Source: Brachionus plicatilis (Eukaryota > Rotifera > Eurotatoria > Ploima > Brachionidae). Taken from it: DNA of 64,000 bases. The DNA is taken from NCBI GenBank assembly GCA_010279815.1, contig QEOQ01000626.1:1096538-1160537 (forward strand), given 5' to 3'. How positions within the stretch are numbered: position 1 is the first letter of the stretch; every line of letters starts with the position of its first letter. The notes under the pieces are model-generated. The model was not told the DNA's origin. It saw only the letters and a program-made list of their open reading frames with translations, and did no database searches. Positions 48,725 to 61,514 of this stretch are shown piece by piece. The position numbers and the translations under genes are program-made.

Positions 48725-50706
48725 CTCATTAGTTTTAACTTACTCTTTAAAAATAAATAAATTGTTTTTTATAATAAAAAAAATTTTTTTTTAAGATAAG
48801 ATGCAATAAAAAATTTTATATTAATTTAATTAAAAATTGGGCTCAAAAAAATATAGAGAAGATAATTTTTTTAAGCGATCTTTTCAATCATTTAGAAGAT
48901 CACTTATTAACAACTAATTAAAAATCATAAAATTAAAAAAACATCAATGAAAATTCTTCAATTTTAGAGTTTCAAAGAAAACTTACTTAAATACCAAGCA
49001 TACATTAATCATTTAAAAAAGGTATTTTTTTTCAAAAAAGATAATAAGAATAAAGTAATAATAATAAAGGTAATAAAAATCGTGATAAAAAAATGGAGAT
49101 TGGTCAAACTGCTAGGTCAAACAATGTCTTTGAAAAGCATTTTTTCATTAAATAAAATTAATTTTCAAAAATTTTACCATTTTTTACTATATTTTACAAG
49201 AAAAAAAGTCAAAATTTACGTAAATTTCTTTTTTGTCAAAAAAAAGCAATAGAAACTCTGAAATTTTTTTTGAGTGAAAATTTACCAAAATTTACCAAAA
49301 TTTGGACATTTTTTGGCCAAATTAAATTTTAATTAATTTAGAATTTTTATTAGATTATTAATAATTTTTTTTAAAAATTTTTATAACTTTAATAATCAAT
49401 AATTAAATTTATTTTTAGAACATCATTCAGCGACACTATTTTTAAGTGGAGCTGATCAAACGGTCGGAGAATCGGCCTCTGTCATAGACCTAAATAAATA
49501 AATAAATAATATATTTCGAATAAAAATGATAACTTTTCATCGAAAGTTTTCAATGTTAATTTTTTCTATGAAATGATATAGCATCCAGTCAAAATATCAG
49601 CCCATTTGTAACGCCTGAGTCGAATTATAAAAACTATAATAAAAATTAATTAGAACAAGTCTACTTATAAATATTTTCAATAATACTCATAAAATATTAC
49701 AGAATTTTTTAAATCAATAAATGATTACAGAAACTCTTGCTTAGACCCATTAAAATCAATATTGAGTTTTTCAAGATCTCTGCTGGTATGCTTCTGGGAA
49801 TCAAAGGGATAACTATATGAAAAATTCTATTTTTATATTTTTGCTCATGATTTTAAAATTTTTGACCAAAGTACTAAACCACGCTAATCATCCATTATAA
49901 ATCTTTTTTTTGTCAATTTTTTTCATATCCAAAAAAATAGGTGCGTTATTAGAATTCATGATTAAATTGATATTCTCAATTGTCAGGCAAAATCAAGTCA
50001 GCAAGTTTATTAATAACTAAAAATAGTTTAATGACTGTCACTTTTTGTTAAAACATGTGAGCAATTCTCAAATAAAATTTTTAAAAACAAGTTTATCAAA
50101 TTTTTTCAATTTGAACATATAATTAAAAAACAAAAGAACTAAACAGCATTGAAAAATTATAAATTCTCTTTAAAAGATAAGAACAATTAAATTTAAATTC
50201 AAACATGTCTAAATTAAGAAAAAACTGTTATCAAATTATTTTATTTTTGGAATTTTGTGGCTATAAATTGAATTAAATTTTAAATATCTTTTTAAAAAAG
50301 TATTTGATTCGAGTCAAATAACAATGAATGCGTAGGTCTCATATCTATTTCATATCGAGATAAGTTATTCTTACGCCAAATGGCTTTAAAAAAATGGTTA
50401 ACTATTTAAGTCAAATTTTAAAATCTTCAAATTTTGGAAATAAATCAACAACAAAAATACTTTAATTTTATTAAATTTATTCACTGACAATAATTTCAAT
50501 AAATCAATTAAATAAATAATTACCGAATTAGTAGACCAAAAAAAAATACTAATAAGCTTGTTAGAAAACCGCAAAATTTCACACAAAAAAAAAATAAAAA
50601 AAAAAAAAAAAAAATTTTTTTTTATCTCCTACTATTTTTGCCAAATGAAAAAATAGAAAAAAAATTTTTTTGTCACAACTAATCATTTTATCATTGATTA
50701 AATATT
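48725..50706. other. Intergenic sequence with a possible retroelement 3' end
   Basis: Mostly AT-rich with nothing recognised. At about 49421-49511 a less AT-rich block (CGGTCGGAGAATCGGCCTCT) runs into CATAGACC followed by a TAAA repeat (49488-49509), which looks like the 3' end and tail of a non-LTR retroelement. Confidence 0.4.
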
Positions 50707-52166
50707 CTATTGATTTTGATTGTTAGTTGCCATGCTGGTTTGCTGCTGATTTTGGTTTTGCATAGAGGCGCCAGTGGCCATATTTGCCGCATTCGCATTC
50801 GACATAAGCACTTGGTCTGACACAATCTGGGACTGCAGATTCAAAATTCTCGGTGTATTGTTTGAATGGGTCATTATTTGGGAACAAGCCTGCGAGTTGG
50901 CGGTCTGAGCTTGTCCGTTGGCGTTCGATTGACCATTTGGCGCCAAAACACTGGAAGCAAGTGAAATGGGTCTGGGCTGCACCGGTTGAGAACCCGTAAG
51001 CACATTTTCGATTTGTTGCTGCAAGGTCTGTTCACCTAAATTACCATTGTGCATTCCATCTTGCTGATTTGGCGAACTAGAAGGTATAGGTCTGGACTGG
51101 CTCTGGCTCTGGCCCAGGCTCAAGCGCTGCTGAATCAGCTGTCCCAGCGCTTCGATTGACTGCGCATTCAATTGGGAAAAATTGCCATAGTTCACATGCA
51201 AACCCTCACCGTCGTCATGAGCTGGACCAGAATATACTAAATTGTTTACCAACTGATTGCTTGGGTGCACTGGAATATGCTTGGTATTTAACTGTACATG
51301 ATTGCTGAGTAGCGACATTAATTGAGCTTGGTTTAGGTACTGGAGCGGGTTTTGGCTCATGGAAAAGTTAAGATGAGGATCAAGATGAGCGTAGTGAGAC
51401 TGGGTTGGCGCGGGCTGAAGGTTTTGGTGAGATGATGTCGCTGGCTGAGTCGGAGGTGCAGAAATCGGAGCTGGAGGCTGTTGCTGCTGCTGGACCTGCT
51501 GGGGCGCATTTTGAATGGCTTGAGGTGCAGGCTGCTGCTGAATTTGGGCGACTTGAGGCTGCGCTTGGGCCTGAGGGATGTACTGGGGCTGGGCTTGAGG
51601 CGCGCTAATACTTTGCTGCTGAATGCTCGCCTGGCTTTGAAGCTGCTGCACCAAACTTTGCAGTTGGCCCAGTTGCTGCTCTTGCTGCTGAAGCTTCAAG
51701 CTGTGCTGCTGGTTTATTTGGGACTGCTGCTTGACAAATTGCTGAAATTGGCTCTGGTGCGACTGCAGCTGGTCTATGATGGCCTGGTGCTGGCTGTTCG
51801 AGGTCTTGAGCGGCTCGATCTGATTCACTTGCATCTGCTTGAGAATGTAGATGATCTGGGTGAGCTGGGACATTTGGTTCTCCAAATACTGGTTGATGTC
51901 CATTTGTTGGCTGGCAAAGTTTTGCAAGTTAAAAAATTGACTCGAGATGGAAGCGGCTGGATTGGTTTGCGATGAGCTGGCCTGGGATGATGCCGCTTGG
52001 GGATTTTGCGCTGGTTTCTGGCTTTGCTGGGAGCTTTGCTGGGGCACGGCCGCCGCGTTGTTTAGGTCATAAGCTGTATATTCAAAACTTTGTTTAAGAA
52101 AATTAAATTTTTAAGAAAAATATTTTTTGATAATTTACCTTGTCTTGAATCATTTTCACTTATCAT
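50707..52166 (-). CDS. Glutamine-rich coiled-coil protein (two exons), function unknown
   Basis: Exon 1 is 52166-52139 (MISENDSRQ plus one base) and exon 2 is 52073-50707; CAAG|gtaaat joins cag|CTTATG to make A-YDLNNAAAVPQQ. Total 464 residues. Residues about 60-165 are heptad-like and Gln-rich (NQYLENQMSQLTQIIYILKQ and on), compatible with a coiled coil. The centre is Gln/Pro/Ala-rich. A less repetitive block, QYLNQAQLMSLLSNHVQLNT to GQLIQQRLSLGQSQ, may be a short folded segment. The C-terminus is Asn/Gln-rich and prion-like. The exon is clearly richer in G and C than its surroundings, from CAG-type codons. Such composition is common in transcriptional co-regulators and RNA-granule proteins, but I recognise no domain and assign no function. 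Confidence 0.8.
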
Positions 52167-55100
52167 TTTTAAATTTTTTTTTTTTTTTGAAAATTTTTGT
52201 TGTCCTACTCACAAAATTATGCTAGTTCTAAGCAATTGTTTAGGCTTATTAGAGATAAGACTCGAGTGTAGTAAGATCTAAAAATGCACAAATGTTATCA
52301 CCTGACCGAGAATGGTTTGCTTTTTTTCCTAAAAATACGGATACTAGATGTAAGGTAACGCCAAATTTTGGAAAAATAAAAAAAACTCTCTATCAAGCTT
52401 GCTATAGTGTTGAAAAATGCATTGCAAGAAAGTTCTTGTTTAGTATAGAAAATGTAAAATAAATTACTAGAAATAATAAAAATAATTTCGAATAATTTTG
52501 CCTAATGTTATTTTAAAATTAATTTTACATTTTTAATTATTGCTGTTAAATTTTTTGCACGCTTTTAACAACGAAACTATAACAACATAATCATAAGTTT
52601 TTTGCTTTTTTTCCTCCAAAAAAAGCAAGCCATCTTACCTAGTACTTTTTTTAAATTCCATTAAAGCAAACTTATTTGATTTCTTTCAATTAAAACCAAT
52701 AAAAAAACTTGGAAGTTTAGTGTTGCTTTTGGCAAATCTGCTAAATTTGCGCAGATCAGACTGCCGATTCAATTTAGGTAAATTGATCAATAAATATTTT
52801 AGAATGCAAAAGTATACTTAATTTATATCCGATTGAGTTGGCTGTTTAAAGCTCATTATTTCTAAAATTAAATACAAATTAGAAATTTTTTTGTTTTTGT
52901 GAGATTTTCTGAAAATATTTCCAGGTCAATGACTAAATTATATTTTAAAAAACCTGCCAATTTTCGAGCAGAGCATTTAACATTGGAAAGAAAAAATAAA
53001 AATAAAATTTATTTATTTAACAAAATTGAATTTGAAAAAAATTAATTTCGTTGATTTAAATTCGAAAAATTAAAAATAAATGCTCGATCGCGTTTCAAGA
53101 CTCTTTTTTACCTTAAAGAATACTTGTTTCTTTTGATGTGTGCAAATGGAGTTGATTTACAACAATGAGCCAAAGATTGAATAAACATTCACGATAATTT
53201 GAATTTTTTTTATTTTTTATATTAAATATTTCTGAGCTAAAATTCTTAGAAATGGTTTTTCAAAAAACCCCTGTCGGGTCTTTTTACAGTATGGAAAAAA
53301 TCACGTTTTCCAAAGCTAATAATAAAAAAATAGATTTTTTTTATTTCTATTCATTTTAGAAATTTTTTAAAATTTTTTTAACATTCCAAACTTAATTTTT
53401 TTAAAGGTAATAAATTGGTGTTTGTTTTTCTAGTTTTTCCAATCAACAAGTTAAGATATAACATTTTTAATTTGAAAACCAGCTGAATTATCTTTTTGTA
53501 AAATCGATTTGGTAAATATAAATTGATAAAATGCTTTCTACCCAAAGAACTACTTAGATCTTTTATCTATTGCGAGTTTTCTTCTCTTGTTTGGTTTGTT
53601 TATCTGATCAAAAAAAATCTTACCTAATTTTTCTACTAGATTTAGGCGAAATTTAAATTATTTTGAGTTGGCTGAAAATAAACAAAATCGATGACATGTA
53701 TTTTTTTTAAAGTAAAATTTATTTGAAAATAATTTGATTTTAAAAATAACATGGACTTTTTAATATTTTACGTGAAGACAAAATGTCAAATTTTGAACCA
53801 TAAACGTTCGTGTCCACAAAAATCAAAGGATTCCTGGTTGCCGTCGTTCGACCTGACCCGAACGGATTAAATACAATTCACAATTTTTTAAAGTGGAAAA
53901 GTATTGGTAAAAAAGCTTGGTTTTGGGTTATTATATTTACAATATTCAGGTCACGACGAAACCTAATCTGTACACTTAAGACTAAGCCAAAAAATATTTA
54001 TTCAAATTATTTATTTTAAACCGAAATTTTTTTTCTTTGAAATAAAATCTTACCTTTTTTATCTGTTAAGATATTTTATTCAAGATACTAGTTCACGATG
54101 GTTTTTGATTAAAAAAAAACTTAACATAGATTTTTTTTATATATAAAAATTTCGAAGATTAAAAAAAAGCACAATTTGATCATAGATAATTGAAAAAAGC
54201 TTATACGGGCTCTAAAATTTACAAACCAAAAGGTTAATTATTGTATGCCCAAAAATTTTAAGATAGCTTTTATTAATTTTGTCTAAAACTTAGCTAGGTT
54301 ACTAGATCTTATTTGTGTCAATAGGTTAAATTATAACATAAATTTATATTTTATACTTTTTGTTCTTATAACTTGATATTTGGTTTTGGTATTTTGATTC
54401 CAAATATCAGAATATTGAAACTTAGCGTCCCCTTTATTTTGAAATAGAATTTCAAAAGCCCTAAGCAGAATTTTTTATTCTAAAAATCAAATAAAAATTT
54501 AGTCAATTTAAGATTTTTTTTAAGTATTCACATTCACACCAAAAACTTGAATTGAAGAAATAAATAGGTGTTTTGATTGAGGAATATCTTCAAATACCTA
54601 ATTATTCTTTTTTTTTTCAAGAAAGAGCTGAATTTAGAATTTGGCTTCTATTAGATTGGTGTTAAAATGAATAATTAATTTTATTTGCTCTTTTATTTTC
54701 TCAGGAAAAAGGAACTTTATGTTACATTATAATTAAAAATTAATGCATAAAAATCACTGACGAAAATATTTTTTTTAAATTAAATTATAAAATAAACTTT
54801 TTGAATTTTTTAAAATAACAAATAAATATAGTTTTGCTTAATTAATTGAAATTAGAGCACCAAAATAAAATCATCCAAAAGTTAAATTTAACTATAAAAA
54901 AGAAACAAAATTTATCTTATTTTAAGATTTTTTTGATTTTCAAGGCCAATTTTTTTAATGAGAATCTAAATTCGATTTTATCATATGTTTTATTGACTAA
55001 ACAGCACTATATTTCATACACCATATGCATAACTTAAGTATTTCATCAAACAAAACAAGTTTTTAAGACAATAACGCACCATAAATAACCATTTGCATAT

Positions 55101-57081
55101 TTTAGTGTATTTGAAGTATTTGAATTTTAAGGATAGTAAAAAAATTTAAATTTTTTAAATTAATTTTTTTTAATTTAAAATCTAAATTACAGCAATTTTT
55201 TTTAAACAAATTTTCAATTATTTTTTACATAAAAATTATTTTAAAAATTTTTTTGAGTAATTTCTTAAACCAAGCAAATTTGAGTATAAATAAAATATTA
55301 ACTATTAAAACTTGGTAAAATCAATAGAAATTTTAAAATTGCAGAACAAAAATCAAGAAATATTTGAAAACTAGAGAACAGTTTATTTTAAGAATGAATT
55401 TTGATATATAAAGATATTTTTTTATTTAAATACGAGTGCAATGTAAGACTGCAAATAGCACTTAAAAAATTCGTCTCAATATTGATATAGAGTCAAAATA
55501 ATTCACTTTAAAGTTTAAAAATTCGGTATAATTTTAATTTTAATCGGGTACAAATTATCAAGAATTTTTTGAAAAATTTCAAAAATTTTTTCCAGAAAAA
55601 ATAAATATTTAAAAAAAAAAATTTAAATTTAAAAATCATAGTTCTTTAAGACTTGATTTTTTGAACGAAAAGAGTTTACTTTTTAATCTGTCCATTTTTT
55701 TAGCTAATTTTTTTCCTTCTAATTTGAGCTCTAAAAAAATATCTGATAGCGGAAGCTTTATATTACCCTTTGGAAAAAAACTTCAGGTCTATAATACTTA
55801 CGTATTTTGATTATTGTAATTTTTTCTTATGTTATCTTTAGAAGAAAATAATTAATAAATTAGCCAAAATTACTTAATTCCTATAATACAACTTTTAAAT
55901 ATTAAGCTTGAATAAAACAACTTATAAGAACTTTTTGGGAAAGTATATTTTCTTTTGCTTTTCACCGTAGCATTTTTCAAAGAAAGATAATATGACTTAA
56001 ATAAACACTATTTAAATATAGTAAAAAAATTAAAGAAAATAAATAATAAAAATTAAGTTATTTCAATTTTTTTATTCATTTTTTTCTTTAGATTAGAGAT
56101 TAATTGAAATCGAGCATTAAAAAATGAGAACAAAGTATTGATTTTGATCAAATTTCATTTTTCAAATATGATCAAAACTTTCTAAATATCAAAATAAATT
56201 TCATCGTAGATTTTACATATTTGTAAAATTACAAAACTTTTTTTTAAAAAAGATTATTATTTCTAAAAATGCATTGAAATTTAATTGCACATTCAAAATT
56301 ATTTGATTGAAAATGAAATTTGATAAAAATTTTTAATTTGCCAAAATCATCTTAAATATTAAAACCCTTTATAAAAATACTTTTAAAAATAATGCATCCT
56401 TATGTTTAAAAGGTAAATTTATTAAAAGTGCATATGTTAATTTTAGAACAAAAACTGTACCAAAAAAATAAAATCTTAAATCGAAAAAAATTGAAAAAAA
56501 AAACTTGAATTATACCATTTAGGACTAATAAATTATTGTTCAAAAAAATAAGAGGAAAAAGATTTGCTCTTAAAGTTTCGTTTATCTTGGTAATTAACTT
56601 TTTTTATTTATTTCAATAAAAGCTTTGACGATGCAAAAAAATTTAGTCACTTTTTTTAGGATAAATAAAATTTTATTATTTCTTTTTATTCTATTAGTTA
56701 ATTTAAAAATAAATCCTTTCTTTTTAGTCGAACATTTTTTTAATTACAAAAAAAAGCAGATAATAAAAAAAAAAGATTTTTTTTAAATATCCAGAAATGA
56801 GCCAACTTTAAATAGATTTAATTGTATCTAAAAAATATTTTTTCAAACATTTAATAGTAGTAGAGCTAGTAGAAAAATGTTTAAAATTTTAAAAAAATGA
56901 TTTCTATCTTAACGAAGACTAAACTTGGATAGTTAAAAGATATGAGCTATAAATCTAAACACCGAATCTAAATCTTAAGCTCATATCTTTCTCATTATTG
57001 TTAAGGATTATAAAGCGAGGGTATGATTTTAAATTATCTTTAAAATAAGAGCGATTTTTCACTAAATAACAATTCAAAATT
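52167..57081. other. Intergenic AT-rich sequence
   Basis: Nearly 5 kb without a supported gene. A GC-richer patch at about 53795-53990 (GTTGCCGTCGTTCGACCTGA) has no convincing frame and may be old transposon debris. Nothing else recognised. Confidence 0.45.
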
Positions 57082-57319
57082 AAATTTTTAATTTAAGAAG
57101 TTTAGTATACCTCTTCGATGAAGCTTAAACTTCAAATGCAACTTTAAAACCTAAAATTATTTTGTTTTAATTTATCATTTTTTCTTTTTTGTTCAATTGT
57201 AAATTTTTAATTTAAGAAGTTTAGTATACCTCTTCGATGAAGCTTAAACTTCAAATGCAACTTTAAAACCTAAAATTATTTTGTTTTAATTTATCATTTT
57301 TTCTTTTTTGTTCAATTGT
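57082..57319. repeat. Identical 119-bp tandem duplication
   Basis: Units 57082-57200 and 57201-57319 read the same throughout by eye, from AAATTTTTAATTTAAGAAG to TTTTTTGTTCAATTGT. Either a recent duplication or an assembly artefact. Each unit contains the near-palindrome GAAGTTTAGTATAC followed by GAAGCTTAAACTTC. Confidence 0.9.
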
Positions 57320-58329
57320 AATTGGGGCTCGGAATGTGGGTCCTCATTTAGGAGGGGGACATATGTTACGCTTAGCAAATCAAACTGCTTTTTATTTATT
57401 AATTTGGTTGTATAACGAGTAAAACATAAAATGAAATTTCTTTATTTTTTTAAGCGTGGATTAAAATAAAAAATTAAAAATTGAAAATTCAAAGAATACT
57501 TAAAAAATTTAAATATGGTTAATTTAACACTGGCTTATTTATATAAAAATTTTGGCTGTCCTCTTTATTGGTATTTCAAATATTTTGAAATATTTTTTCA
57601 ATAATTAAAAAATTTTAATTCCAAATGCGTCACAAAAATTTGAAATATGTTATCACAAATACATACTTAAAAATTACATTTTGAGATATTAATTACAAAA
57701 CATAAGTCCTTTAAGAATTTCTGTTTCAAACAAACGTTAATTAGGCACAATTAGCGAATTGATTGACCCTTCAATAAACACTTGTTTCAGAAATATATAC
57801 CACAAACCATCACATCAAATATTCTAATTTTGAAAATTTAAAAATTTATTAAAATTTAAATTATTTAGAATCCAAAAAACTTCAATGTTGAGAAAGATTT
57901 GACGCTCATATGATAAACTATTAATAAGCTTACAATGTCATAATTATAAGAAGAGCAGAAAAAATATTTTTTGAAATTTACAGACTTCAAATCAACCAGA
58001 AACTTTGACGATTTACTGAACCAAAGGATGTTTTTCAAAATATTGTGATTTTATAAAATTTAGCAGTTTAGACCATCAAGAATTGGTTAAAATATTTTAG
58101 GTTTAAATATTTTAATTAATTTTAATGTAAATTTACATTTAAAGACAAAAAAATTTACTGTTTTTAAATTTTAAATTTATTTAAGTGTAAAAATAAAATT
58201 ATTTCAGTTTGAATGTATGGATATAAAAGTTATAAATTTGAATTCTATAATAAGTGTATTAAAATTAAGCGGAGGTCAATAAATTTGAAGTGGATGCGTT
58301 GTAGACTTTAAACTATAAATTTCAGAAAT
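57320..58329. other. Intergenic sequence with a possible LTR-element remnant
   Basis: At 57322-57370 a GC-richer block reads GARNVGPHLGGGH in one frame and contains the purine tract AGGAGGGGGA directly before CATATGTTACGC. A purine tract followed by TGTTACG is the arrangement at the start of a 3' LTR in BEL/Pao and Gypsy elements. No second LTR is visible. The remainder is featureless AT-rich DNA. Confidence 0.3.
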
Positions 58330-58960
58330 AGTAAAGGAGCTTCCAAGAGCAATTCTAGATCTTCTTTGATCGTTTTAAAAAAAACAGACAATAGAATTCA
58401 TGCATGAAAGTCAATAGAAGAAGAATTTTCACCGTTTTAGAACTATGGCCAAAAAAGTCATGAATGGAAAAATTATTAGATGGCCTCGAAATTCAAAAGA
58501 CTCAATGAATTTAATTTTGTTAGAATAGCCCTTCTTGGTTTATCTTAATTATTTCAATACCGAAAAGGAGAACTTATGAAAAAAGCAACACTTCTCTTGG
58601 AATATGCCGCTAAAGACCCTTAGAGCGGTTTTTCGAGATCTGACCAAATTCATAACCTCATGTTGAAAAATTTACCTCAAAATATTCTAAAAGACATTAA
58701 GTCTAACAGAAAATAAAATCCCGAATGCATGGAAATCTGCTAACATTTCTATAATACCTAATAAGTCATTTTAACACAAGACTCAGCTAACTACCGACCA
58801 ATTAGTAAATTGACTAACTCTTTCCACTTATTCGAAATGTTTGATCCTTTACCTTTTACAAAACTTATTTGAGCTAAGTTTAAATTTTTCCTATGTTCCT
58901 TTTTTCCATACTGTGTAATTGCTACCTAACTATTTCTTCTTTTTTCCAGAACAATCAAAC
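58330..58960 (+). pseudogene. Jockey-like retrotransposon relic, RT N-terminal part
   Basis: Plus-strand frames give RSDQIHNLMLKNLPQNIL, then IPNAWKSANISIIPNKS and a NYRPIS-like TTDQLVN block, the region just before and at the first motifs of Jockey-clade reverse transcriptase. It then jumps to a piece at about 58912-58956 (GTGTAATTGCTACCTAACTA) that matches the 3' end of the next relic (GTGTAATTTCTATCTTACTA at about 61661), so the middle of this copy is deleted. Confidence 0.65.
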
Positions 58961-59096
58961 AATCAAACATTTAAAAATATGTATCTATAACTTTTTATTT
59001 CAATAAAGGTAATTCTAATTTTCCTCTATTTTAATCTATTTTATTTTATTTTAATTATACTTTTACTTATTTTGTTCATTTTTTTTTAATCTGAAG

Positions 59097-60168
59097 GAGC
59101 TTTAGGGTTATGTCTAAAACATACACCCATCAAGATTACGAAAAAACAACACCGGGTGTAAATCACCAAAATTTTTATAAAAGTGAAATTTTTTTCTGAT
59201 ACATTTATTCCTAATTATCTGAATTTAACTATGCACTCATTTTTATCTAAAAAAAATTATCATTACCTTTATATTTCGAATGAAAAAAAAACAACCCAAA
59301 ACACCCAAAAACACCCTCATATCTTTCCAGATACACCCCAAAACTGATTATATTTTTGAATAGAGCATAAAAATATCTACTAGAAAATAAAGTTTTTATA
59401 AATTAAATAATTTGATTTTGCCATTAAAAATCGAAAAAACAACTTTTTTGGCTCTTCGACAAAACACCCTGATTTTTTTGCCTTTTTTCATTTTTTTACC
59501 ACAATATAAAATATTAATTAAAGGTTATCGATCCCGAGGAATCTGAAAATAAAATCAGATTTGTCCTATCTGAATTAGTTTTTAAAGTAAAATTAAAAAC
59601 AAACTTCATTTTTTCTCTTGAATATCTAAGTTTTCCAACATACCTTCTTTTCATTTTCTTTATTAATATTTTATCAATTTCTTACTTTATTATTAAGATT
59701 TGGTTAAATTTTAGACATTGTGAATTTTGGAACAAAGGACAAAAACAAAAATTTTAAATTTAAATAAATTTATACATTTAGGTCTAAAATTTGTTCTGCA
59801 AAAAAAAAGCAGATTTAAAATTAAATTCTTTAAAAACAACTTTTTAAAAAAATTTTGTCATAATAATTCATTTAATTCAAAACGAATTCAATCTATTAAA
59901 GAGCTGCTTAAAAGTCGAAGCCAAAGTCTGAATATGATAATTATTTTTTTCATAGGGTTGTTTAGGGTTGTTTTTTTTTCATTCGAAATATAAAGGCAAT
60001 GATAAATTTCTTTTAGATGAAAATGGGTGTATAGTTAAATTCAGATAATTAGGAATAAATGTATCAGAAAAAAATTTCACTTTTATAAAATTTTTGGTGA
60101 TTTACACCCGGCGTTGTTTTTTTGCAATCTCGATGGGTGTATGCTTTAGAAATAACCAGCTTTAGCTC
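59097..60168. mobile_element. Non-autonomous DNA element with ~210-bp inverted repeats
   Basis: Arms 59097-59300 and about 59954-60168 are inverted copies: CATACACCCATCAAGATTAC pairs with GCAATCTCGATGGGTGTATG, GTGTAAATCACCAAAATTTT with AAAATTTTTGGTGATTTACA, and CTGATACATTTATTCCTAAT with its exact complement. The core is about 650 bases of AT-rich, non-coding DNA, and includes a tip fragment of family B (about 59714-59735). No target duplication was identified. Confidence 0.8.
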
Positions 60169-60416
60169 GGTTTAGAAAACAAATAAATAAAATAAATAAA
60201 TAGAAAATAAGATAAAGAAATACTTAGACGAATTAGAAAAATGGCTCTTCAAGTGGAAGATGAAAAAATCTGTTGAAAAGTCTTCCTTCATTGTTTTCAC
60301 TAAAATAAGGAAAATATTGACTTAAAATTATAGATTTATGAAATTAAAATTGAGAGTCAAAAGGAAATCTTAAATATAAAATTTTATTCAAAATTAACCT
60401 TTATCCTAATGGTTGA

Positions 60417-60744
60417 GACATTGTGAATTTTGGTACAAAAATCAAAAACAAAATATTGAAAATGCCAAAGCTTAAGTTCTGAAGGACCAAAACATGTTCT
60501 GTAAATTGTGGCAGCTGATACATCCTTTGTACCATCAATATACTGATTCTGCAAAACTCTGCAATAAATATGCAAAACTCTTTGGGACACAATATTTTAT
60601 TAAAAGTTCAATTCAAATTTAAGTGGTGGTACAAAGAATGTATCAGTTGCTACATTTTACAGAACATGTTTTGGTCCTTCAGAACTCAATCTTTGGCAGT
60701 TTTAACATTTTGTTTTTGATTTTTGTACCAAAATTTACAATACC
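60417..60744. mobile_element. Palindromic element B (copy 2) with perfect 9-bp target duplication
   Basis: 328 bases between two copies of aatggttga (60408-60416 and 60745-60753). Ends are GACATTGTGAATTTTGGTAC and the complement of GTACCAAAATTTACAATACC. The two arms are near complements with a short AT-rich centre. It lies within the Jockey-like relic. A 9-bp duplication is the hallmark of Mutator-like elements. Confidence 0.9.
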
Positions 60745-61019
60745 AATGGTTGATGAAAATAAATAGCGTTGTAGTTCACAGTTAAGCTGTCAAACAAAAA
60801 ATGGGGTCTTAACTATTACACACTAGGAAATCTATATAAATCTTTAATCGGATCTATAATTGATTACTCTTTTCCGTGTCTGAATTCATTTTCAGAGACA
60901 AAAATTAAAAAAATTCAAGTCTTACAAAACCCAGCAGTTCGTTCTATACTTAAACAAAAATATGATACTCCTTTTAATAATTTTCCTCAAGATGCCCTTA
61001 ATAAACTCAAACTTTTAAC

Positions 61020-61514
61020 AGCATTGTGAAGTTTTGTTCAAATAGTTCAAAAAGTACAAGAAAAAAGTTCTTAATTGAAATTTTTCGATGAATGAAAAAA
61101 ATTTGCTCCTGTAAAATATGTAACAATGTGTAACAAAAGTTGTTACACCAAGTAGCCTTGAAAATAAATTATGAAAATTTTCTTTTAATTAATCATCGAC
61201 TTTTAAAATCAATCAAATTTAAGATCATTTATTTGTCTTAGTGAAAAAAGAAGTTTTATTTGCAATATTTTAAAATTTTTGTAAAGGTTTAATTTTAAAT
61301 TTCGAAATTTTTATTTCAAAACCAACTTAACATTCTTTCAGTTTTTTTGGAAAATCAATAATTGAATTATTTTTTTTGTTTTTTTTTGAGCAAGTCCTGT
61401 TACATTTTTTGTTACATCATGTGCTAAATTTTTATTTTATCACTTCATTCCATTCAAAATATATACGAATTTAAGATTTTGAACTGAACTTTTTGAACGA
61501 AACTTCACAATGCT
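61020..61514. mobile_element. Inverted-repeat element with perfect 9-bp target duplication
   Basis: 495 bases between two copies of acttttaac (61011-61019 and 61515-61523). Ends are AGCATTGTGAAGTTTTGTTC and AGCATTGTGAAGTTTCGTTC (inverted). The interior holds several TGTAACA motifs near both ends and is non-coding. Removing it restores the reading of the host retrotransposon across LKLL/LTVSN. The tip resembles that of element A at 48046 and, more distantly, of element B. Confidence 0.9.

Noticed and set aside
51481..51975. Leu-rich 164-codon plus-strand frame
   Set aside because: Antisense of the CAG-rich exon of the Gln-rich protein; Leu richness follows from CTG codons.
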